Source: an uncultured Lachnospiraceae bacterium (lineage in GTDB: Bacteria > Bacillota > Clostridia > Lachnospirales > Lachnospiraceae). Taken from it: 46,775 nucleotides of DNA. Shown here in pieces: positions 41,328-46,775 of this stretch. Every line of letters starts with the position of its first letter. Position 1 is the stretch's first letter. Below the pieces are notes generated by a model. It was not told where the DNA came from, ran no database searches, and saw nothing but the letters and a program-made list of their open reading frames with translations. The stretch lies in the NCBI GenBank assembly GCA_910588775.1, contig CAJURH010000021.1, positions 1-46,775 of the forward strand, written 5' to 3'. The position numbers and the translations under genes were made by a program.

Positions 41328-43121
41328 ATGCAGACATATCGTCGTTTTGTTTCTTACGTATATCAGTACGAGAATGGGAAGAAGGCCGGAAACCGCGGTT
41401 TTATTAAGGTGGAAGCCAGGGGGAATACCTGCAGTATGCAGATTGCGCTGAAAGGCGTTTGCAGAGATGGGAACGGAAAATGCAGAATTTTTGGCTTTAA
41501 GAGAGAAGATGGGCTTTTAAAAGGCAGCCTTTTGGCGGAATGTCCTGTGAAGACTGGCATTGTGCAGGAACAACTGGCGTTTCTCAGGAGTTCCATGGGA
41601 AATGCCGGTTACAGTCTGCATGAATTGAGCGGCGTTATTTTTCAGGGCGACGACGAAACCATGTATGGCACACAATGGGACGATGAACCCATGAAAATGG
41701 AGAACTTCCAGCCGGATGAAAACAATGCTGTGCAGCAGAAGAGAGAAGAGCCAGAAGAAGAGCTGGTAAACGAAGAATCTATGGAGCCGGAGACGGAGTG
41801 GCCGGTACAGGAAGAATTGCAAGAAGAGATATTAGAAGATGCAAAAGAGCAGATGCCTGTAGTGGAAATGCCAAATGCGGAACCAAGACTGGATACTTTG
41901 GAAATGCCTACAGAGGAAAGTGAGCCGAGGCCGGAAGTCATGGCAGAAAGCCCATGGGAAGAAAAAATGGCGGAGACGGCGCGGATAGAGCCAGAAGAAG
42001 AAACAATAGTGGCAAAATCTCCAGCAGAGATGAGCGCGCCAGATCCGGTAATAATAGCTGAAGGCGCACGGGAAGAAAGAGCGGCAATGGAAGCGGAGAC
42101 GCCAGTGATTGCAACGGAAAGTGTACGGGAAGAGAGAGCGGCAATGGAAGCGGAGACGCCAGTGATTGCAACGGAAAGTGTACGGGAAGAGAGAGCGGCA
42201 ATGGAAGCGGAGGAGCCGGTGATTGCGGCAAAAAGCGCACAGGAAGAGAGGGCGACAATGGAAGCGGAGGAGCCAATGATTGCGGCGGGAACGGTGCAGA
42301 TGGCTCCAGAGGCGGCAGTTAAGAATCCTTCACAGGAAGATATGGCGCAGGTGGAGATGATAGCGAAGGCGCCCATTGAACGGCAAGTGGAAAGGACGGC
42401 GGAAGTTGTTCGGGATCGTCCAATGGCGGCGGGAATCAGGATGGAAACGCCACAAAACGAGAGGATAGACATACACGGTGCAGGAATCCAGGAAAAAAAA
42501 GAGAGGCAGCCAGAACTAAAAAAGTTGGAAGAGCAGCAAATAGAAGCGGCAAAAGAGTTGTCAAGAGAAAGACAAAATCCAGAAGAGCCAAGGCCATTGA
42601 ATATATTGCCGCATACAGGCGCAGAAGAAGAAAACTTCTTTGGTGCAGAAAAAATGGAAGAAGGCCCACTGGAAATTTTGGACACGACAGTGGATATCTC
42701 CGACCTTAACAGAGATGCCCAGGATAATTACATAAAACCAGATATGGAGGCGGAAAATGTGTCCGAAAAGAGGCGGTTCAATCCGTTCACAGATGGAGTT
42801 CTGGAAGACTGCCAGCGGATTACATTGGATGATCTTATGCGGTTAGATCCCAGGGATCAGGGGTTGAGGAACAACCGTTTTGTACAGCATGGGCATCAGA
42901 TGTTTGGGCATCTGCTTCTGGCGAAAGTGGCAAGGAATTCCCAATATATTTTAGGGGTTCCAGGCATATACCAGCAGCAGGAGAAATTTATGGCGGATAT
43001 GTTTGGGTTCCATAATTTTAAATGCGCGAGGCGCAGAGGAGCGAAGACGCCTTGTTTTGGCTATTGGTATCGTCTAATCTATCCCCCGAAGCTGTGCATG
43101 AGGAATAAATGTCCGGACTAA
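41328..43121 (+). CDS. DUF6128-like protein with acidic repeat region
   Basis: The 597-residue protein has a conserved N-terminal domain (1-105; MQTYRRFVSYVYQYE, IKVEARGNTCSMQIALKGV). A long Glu/Ala-rich disordered middle (about 125-470) includes four 19-residue repeats. The C-terminal domain (about 485-597) has LDPRDQGLRNNRFVQHG, FGHLLLAKV and CFGYWYRLIYPP, which I associate with DUF6128 of Clostridia. No signal peptide is present, so it is probably cytosolic. ATG follows AGGAGG. The final 48 bp overlap the convergent radical SAM gene. Function unknown. Confidence 0.75.
   Translation: MQTYRRFVSYVYQYENGKKAGNRGFIKVEARGNTCSMQIALKGVCRDGNGKCRIFGFKREDGLLKGSLLAECPVKTGIVQEQLAFLRSSMGNAGYSLHELSGVIFQGDDETMYGTQWDDEPMKMENFQPDENNAVQQKREEPEEELVNEESMEPETEWPVQEELQEEILEDAKEQMPVVEMPNAEPRLDTLEMPTEESEPRPEVMAESPWEEKMAETARIEPEEETIVAKSPAEMSAPDPVIIAEGAREERAAMEAETPVIATESVREERAAMEAETPVIATESVREERAAMEAEEPVIAAKSAQEERATMEAEEPMIAAGTVQMAPEAAVKNPSQEDMAQVEMIAKAPIERQVERTAEVVRDRPMAAGIRMETPQNERIDIHGAGIQEKKERQPELKKLEEQQIEAAKELSRERQNPEEPRPLNILPHTGAEEENFFGAEKMEEGPLEILDTTVDISDLNRDAQDNYIKPDMEAENVSEKRRFNPFTDGVLEDCQRITLDDLMRLDPRDQGLRNNRFVQHGHQMFGHLLLAKVARNSQYILGVPGIYQQQEKFMADMFGFHNFKCARRRGAKTPCFGYWYRLIYPPKLCMRNKCPD
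42067..42294 (+). repeat. 57-bp tandem repeat, four units
   Basis: Units start at 42067, 42124, 42181 and 42238 and encode 19-residue REERAAMEAETPVIATES-like blocks. Units 1 and 2 differ at only two bases, which points to recent duplication; units 3 and 4 are more diverged. Confidence 0.92.
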
Positions 43122-43769
43122 TTTTAGATAATGTTCCATTTCCGCTTTCGTGCAAGCCGTGTATCCGCGGCGCATGACTTGTGGGGAATCCTGATAAGCC
43201 TGCAAATAATACTGTTGCGCGCCAGACAGCCAGCGGCATATTTCAGAAAAATCTTCTTCCGTGTGAAGCTCCCGGACAACGGTAGTGCGAAATTCATAAG
43301 GCAGCGGATTGGTGAGCAGCCAGCGCACAGAATGAGAAATACAATCCATATCAGGCGTGGAAATCCCTGTAAGGGTCGGATAGCGCCTGGGAGAAGATTT
43401 AATATCCATCGCCACATAATCAATCAGATGTTCCCCGGCCAGTTTGTGCAGAAGGCCGGGGTTTGTGCCGTTTGTGTCCAATTTCACTGGGAGGCCCAGC
43501 GATTTAATTTCCCTGCAAAGGCTGGGCAAATCAGGATCTAGAGTTGGTTCTCCGCCGCTGATGCACACGCCCTCCACAATCCCCTGGCGTTTTTTCAGAA
43601 ACTGGAGAATATCGCCTATTATATAGGAAGGATTTCTCATGGGTGCGGTTACAAGAGAGGCGTTGTGACAGAAAGGGCAGCGGAAATTACAGCCGCCCAG
43701 GAATATGGTGGAAGCCACTTTGCCGGGATAGTCCAGCAAAGTGGTTTTGGTAAAGCCCTGAATATTCAA
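43074..43769 (-). CDS. NrdG-like radical SAM activating protein
   Basis: The 231-residue protein has the radical SAM cluster motif C27-x3-C31-x2-C34 (GGCNFRCPFCHN), VCISGGEPTLDPDL and YVAMDIKSSPRRYPTLTG. These fit the NrdG2 type annotated as anaerobic ribonucleoside-triphosphate reductase activating protein. Such enzymes generate the glycyl radical on NrdD. No nrdD gene is in the window, so the partner could also be another glycyl radical enzyme. The start is TTG at 43769, with AAGGAG nine bases upstream. Confidence 0.88.
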   Translation of the reverse strand: MNIQGFTKTTLLDYPGKVASTIFLGGCNFRCPFCHNASLVTAPMRNPSYIIGDILQFLKKRQGIVEGVCISGGEPTLDPDLPSLCREIKSLGLPVKLDTNGTNPGLLHKLAGEHLIDYVAMDIKSSPRRYPTLTGISTPDMDCISHSVRWLLTNPLPYEFRTTVVRELHTEEDFSEICRWLSGAQQYYLQAYQDSPQVMRRGYTACTKAEMEHYLKLVRTFIPHAQLRGID

Positions 43770-43800
43770 TGTGGGACGCTCCTTTTGAAAAAATCATAGA

Positions 43801-45480
43801 TCATGCGCGAAGCTGAAATCTGTGAACGGAGCTTTTCAACTCCTCCGCCTGGCTGAGCAGCTCTTTGGCGGAAGTGGCTGATTTCTCGGCGGTTGAGGCA
43901 TTGGTCTGCACCACGCCGGATATCTGCTCCATGCCTTCTGTCAGCCTTGCAAGGGCTTTGGCCTGCTGGGCGGCGGATTCTGCGATTCGTTCCACCAACT
44001 CCGTTGATTTTTGTGCGCCGGCAACGCATGTGGCTAGGTTCTCCGTTGTGGCTGCGGACAGAGAAGCTCCTTGTTCCACCAGGTTGATAGAGTCGCGAAT
44101 AAGTTTTGCGATGTCCTGTGCGGCTTCCGAGCTTTTGTTTGCCAGACTTTGCACTTCATCTGCTACCACGGCGAATCCTTTGCCAGCAGAACCAGCGCGG
44201 GCCGCTTCAACGGCTGCGTTCAGCGCCAGAATATTGGTCTGGAAGGATATATCCTCAATGGTCTTGATGATTCCGTTAATTTTCTGGGCGGAGTCTGAGA
44301 TATTGGACATGGCGGTCACAAGATCGTCCATTTTCTGGTTGCAAATATTCAACTGTTCTTCCGCGTCAATGGAAGATTTGCGGGCGTTGTCCGCGTCCTC
44401 AGAGGTATGTTGCACCTGCTCGGACAAATCCTGGATGCTGGAGGACAGCTCCTGGACGGCGGAAGCCTGATCTATGGTGCCTTTGGAGAGCACTTGCGCG
44501 TCAGCGGCTACCCGTTCCGACTCTGTAGAAACCAGCTCGGCGGTTCTGTTTATGTGGGAAAGCGCATCGTTTAGAGAGTCCAGTATCTGCTGCATGGCAT
44601 TCTGAATGGGCAGAAATTCTCCCCGGTAATCGTTATCGATGGACAGATCCATTTTCCCCTCGGCCATCTGGGCCAAATTAGCGTCAATGTCGTTTATGTA
44701 TTTCTTCAGTTCCCGTTTGGTCTCGTGAATGGATTCCACCAGCATCCCGATTTCAGAGCTGTCGGATTCCAGCAGAAAATCGGCGGAAAGATTTCCGCGG
44801 GAAATTTCGCCCATCTGATCGCGCACAGAAATCACCGGGCTTAGAATCCGTCTCCGCGTAACCGCCATGATGTATAATTGCAAAATCCCCACGATAATTA
44901 ATGCGATGAATATGACAACTTTAATGAAATTAACCTTTACAGCCAGCGTGGAAACTTCGTTGGCTGTTCTGTTATCCAGCGTTTCCAGAAATTCTTCCTT
45001 CAGGGAATTGATTTTGGCAATGGATGTATTGTACTGTGTGCCATAGACGTAGTCTAGAGCGGCTTCCATCTTCCCTTCCTGCACATCTTTCATGGAGTTG
45101 TCTTCCAAGGGAACCAGCTCATTGGAGAGAGATGACATATCATCAATCAGGGCCTGTTCTGTCTTGGTAATTCCGATTTTCTGTAAAGCGGCAACCCCTT
45201 TTTCCCGGTTTTTCAAAGTGTTGACTTCATTCCAATAGTTATCGTAGTGCTCCTGCTTGCCTGTCGATGCGTAGGCGCGCACTTCATTTGTCAGATAAGC
45301 AGATCCATTCATAAACCGATTTGCATTATAAGTCAGGTTAAACCGATCCTTGTTGGCGTCGTTTAGTCGGCTGTTTGTACTGCTGTAGGCGATCAGCAGC
45401 AACGCAGTCAATACCAGCGCAAGAATGGAAAATCCGTTTAAAAGAATGACTAGTTTCGACTGGTTCATTGCTCTTTTCAT
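43801..45480 (-). CDS. Methyl-accepting chemotaxis protein
   Basis: The 559-residue receptor has a transmembrane helix at about 8-32 and a four-helix-bundle extracellular sensor (about 33-185). The sensor resembles the MCP/HBM-type helical bundle with NANRFMNGSAYLTNEVRAYA. A second transmembrane helix (about 188-208), a HAMP domain (210-262) and a further HAMP-like linker (265-310) follow. The signalling hairpin has the invariant tip EDISFQTNILALNAAVEAARAG. It would feed CheA/CheW; no che or flagellar genes are in the window. ATG has AAGGGGG six bases upstream. The ligand is unknown. Confidence 0.95.
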   Translation of the reverse strand: MKRAMNQSKLVILLNGFSILALVLTALLLIAYSSTNSRLNDANKDRFNLTYNANRFMNGSAYLTNEVRAYASTGKQEHYDNYWNEVNTLKNREKGVAALQKIGITKTEQALIDDMSSLSNELVPLEDNSMKDVQEGKMEAALDYVYGTQYNTSIAKINSLKEEFLETLDNRTANEVSTLAVKVNFIKVVIFIALIIVGILQLYIMAVTRRRILSPVISVRDQMGEISRGNLSADFLLESDSSEIGMLVESIHETKRELKKYINDIDANLAQMAEGKMDLSIDNDYRGEFLPIQNAMQQILDSLNDALSHINRTAELVSTESERVAADAQVLSKGTIDQASAVQELSSSIQDLSEQVQHTSEDADNARKSSIDAEEQLNICNQKMDDLVTAMSNISDSAQKINGIIKTIEDISFQTNILALNAAVEAARAGSAGKGFAVVADEVQSLANKSSEAAQDIAKLIRDSINLVEQGASLSAATTENLATCVAGAQKSTELVERIAESAAQQAKALARLTEGMEQISGVVQTNASTAEKSATSAKELLSQAEELKSSVHRFQLRA

Positions 45481-45600
45481 TTCAATCCCCCTTAAAAAGA
45501 TAATTAATTTGTAACATACAGTTTACAAGAAATTTCAGAAAAATTCAACACTGTATGAAAGAAAATATTCAGCGGCGCTCCCTGGATTGGGCAAAGATTC

Positions 45601-45629
45601 TTGACAAAATCCCAACAGACAGGTATATT
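45601..45629 (+). promoter_or_regulatory. Near-consensus sigma-A promoter of ileS
   Basis: TTGACA (45601-45606), a 17-bp spacer and TATATT (45624-45629) predict a start near 45636, about 138 nt before ileS. Confidence 0.75.
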
Positions 45630-45645
45630 TATTGTGTTTGAATGT

Positions 45646-45694
45646 AATAGGTGGTATTGTATGGCGTCCGCTCTTTTACAGGGCGTATTTTTTT
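45646..45694 (+). promoter_or_regulatory. T-box-like sequence followed by an attenuator hairpin in the ileS leader
   Basis: AATAGGTGGTATTG (45646-45659) resembles the T-box core GGGTGGTACCG, including TGGT, which would pair with the ACCA end of tRNA-Ile. A GCGTCC/GGGCGT stem (45664-45686) and seven T residues (45688-45694) follow, as in T-box terminators. A specifier Stem I is not evident between the predicted start and this motif, so the element may be degenerate, unusually short, or driven from a promoter further upstream. Confidence 0.55.
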
Positions 45695-45722
45695 ACCTTG
45701 AGTGAAATCAGATTTTTGAAGT

Positions 45723-45747
45723 TATCACTGCGGTTTGGGCAGTGATA
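45723..45747 (+). other. Perfect 9-bp hairpin in the ileS leader
   Basis: TATCACTGC-GGTTTGG-GCAGTGATA lies 12 bp before the AGGAGG site of ileS. No U tract follows, so it is not a terminator. Confidence 0.6.
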
Positions 45748-45773
45748 GTATAGAAAGCAGGAGGTATATTCTA

Positions 45774-46775
45774 GTGTATCAAAAAGTGGATACGACTTTG
45801 AATTTTGTAGACAGAGAGAAGAAGATCGAGAAGTTCTGGAAAGAAAATCAGATCTTCGAGAAGAGCATGCGGGAGCGGGAAGGCAGCCCTTTGTATACTT
45901 TTTATGACGGGCCGCCCACTGCAAATGGCAAGCCTCATATCGGCCATGTGCTGACCCGCGTAATCAAGGACATGGTGCCCAGGTACCGCACCATGAAAGG
46001 GAATAAAGTTCCGAGAAAAGCCGGGTGGGATACCCATGGCCTTCCTGTGGAGCTGGAAGTGGAGCGTCTTCTTGGGTTAGATGGAAAGGAGCAGATTGAG
46101 GAATACGGTCTGGAGCCTTTTATCAAACACTGCAAAGAAAGCGTGTGGAAATATAAGGGTATGTGGGAGGATTTCTCCGGCACAGTGGGATTCTGGGCGG
46201 ATATGGGAGACCCGTATGTGACTTACCACAACGAGTTTATCGAGTCAGAGTGGTGGGCCTTAAAGCAGATTTGGGAGAAAAAGCTACTGTACAAAGGTTA
46301 CAAAATCGTGCCCTATTGTCCACGGTGCGGGACGCCTCTGTCCAGCCATGAGGTGGCGCAGGGCTATAAAGACGTGAAAGAGCGTTCGGCCATTGTACGG
46401 TTCCGGGTAAAAGGCGAGGAAGCTTATTTCCTGGCATGGACCACAACGCCTTGGACGCTGCCCTCCAATGTGGCCTTATGTGTAAATCCCGTAGAATCCT
46501 ATGTGAAAGTGAAAGCCGCCGACGGATGCGTGTATTATATGGCGGAGGCTCTGTTGGATACGGTACTGGGCAAACTGGCCAAGGAAGATGCGCCGGCCTA
46601 TGAGATTTTGGAAAAATATGTGGGCAAGGACTTAGAATATAAGGAATACGAGCCGCTGTTTTCTTTCGAAGACGTGAAAGTCAAGAAGAAAGCGTATTAC
46701 GTAACTTGCGATTCCTATGTAACGCTCACCGACGGTACAGGCGTGGTGCACATCGCTCCTGCCTTCGGTGAAGAC
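45774..46775 (+). CDS. ileS: Isoleucyl-tRNA synthetase, N-terminal part (runs off the window)
   Basis: The open frame starts at GTG 45774 (MYQKVDTTLNFVDREKK), with GCAGGAGG nine bases upstream, and continues to the window end (334 codons). It shows the class I HIGH motif (KPHIGHV), the GWDTHGLPVE of IleRS, the zinc-like YCPRCGTPL and the start of the editing domain (AWTTTPWTLPSNVALCVNP). It charges tRNA-Ile with isoleucine in the cytosol. The C-terminal two thirds lie outside. Confidence 0.97.
   Translation, partial: MYQKVDTTLNFVDREKKIEKFWKENQIFEKSMREREGSPLYTFYDGPPTANGKPHIGHVLTRVIKDMVPRYRTMKGNKVPRKAGWDTHGLPVELEVERLLGLDGKEQIEEYGLEPFIKHCKESVWKYKGMWEDFSGTVGFWADMGDPYVTYHNEFIESEWWALKQIWEKKLLYKGYKIVPYCPRCGTPLSSHEVAQGYKDVKERSAIVRFRVKGEEAYFLAWTTTPWTLPSNVALCVNPVESYVKVKAADGCVYYMAEALLDTVLGKLAKEDAPAYEILEKYVGKDLEYKEYEPLFSFEDVKVKKKAYYVTCDSYVTLTDGTGVVHIAPAFGED

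Noticed and set aside
41642..42685. 347-codon Ser-rich minus-strand open frame
   Set aside because: It mirrors the Glu/Ala-rich repeat region of the DUF6128-like gene; the serine richness comes from reversed GAA/GGA codons.

Overview
The window looks like a chromosomal segment of a spore-forming, strictly anaerobic Clostridia member, most likely a Lachnospiraceae-type gut bacterium. The grounds are spore genes (cotJ, spoVG), an anaerobic sulfite reductase operon, an anaerobic RNR-activase-like radical SAM protein, a Clostridia-type glgC/glgD pair, domain families common in that group (DUF5722, DUF6128, DUF6512, Lys-rich FN3), AGGAGG-type ribosome binding sites throughout, and moderate GC. No phage, plasmid or complete insertion sequence is seen, and gene density is that of core and accessory chromosome.

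Layout. 1-3.0 kb: the edge of a tRNA-Glu gene, a DUF1638-LacI pair, and a cotJ operon in which cotJA and cotJB are fused. 3.3-6.5 kb: small membrane protein, GH25/LysM muramidase, heptad-repeat coiled coil, EamA transporter. 6.6-10.1 kb: a palindromic repeat, a decayed LysR-like remnant, and a LysR gene divergent from a RACo-type corrinoid activator. 10.2-15.4 kb: asrC, asrB and asrA (transcribed A-B-C) behind a Crp-family regulator and a polysaccharide deacetylase. A TGTGA-N6-TCACA site sits at about -41.5 of the asr promoter. 15.4-16.05 kb: two adjacent inverted-repeat elements and a long leader. 16.1-22.8 kb: a giant secreted M60 (mucinase-type) protease carrying a dockerin-like module, followed directly by a secreted protein with a cohesin-like module. 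23-26.2 kb: a hybrid sensor kinase.

26.3-31.25 kb: a seven-gene type IV pilus-like operon (transglutaminase-like lipoprotein, PilC/GspF, four small membrane-anchored proteins, PilT) with no PilB, PilD or obvious major pilin. Upstream of it lies a cluster of DnaA boxes arranged as two identical tandem pairs. 31.7-36.4 kb: murC, glgC-glgD-spoVG, and a small XRE regulator. 36.7-43.1 kb: three envelope or envelope-linked genes (coiled coil plus 3D domain; LRR plus DUF5722; DUF6128 with 57-bp repeats). 43.1-46.8 kb: NrdG-like radical SAM protein, a chemoreceptor, and the 5' part of ileS. The ileS leader carries a T-box-like sequence and an attenuator directly after a strong sigma-A-type promoter.

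The theme is an anaerobe facing host mucus and polymers: secreted mucinase with a possible docking partner, cell wall enzymes, a pilus-like apparatus, chemotaxis, sulfite respiration or detoxification and corrinoid chemistry. The most novel candidates are the PilT-only pilus operon, the M60-dockerin/cohesin pair, the DnaA-box cluster and the unusual ileS leader. All family names come from reading the sequence; no database search was possible.
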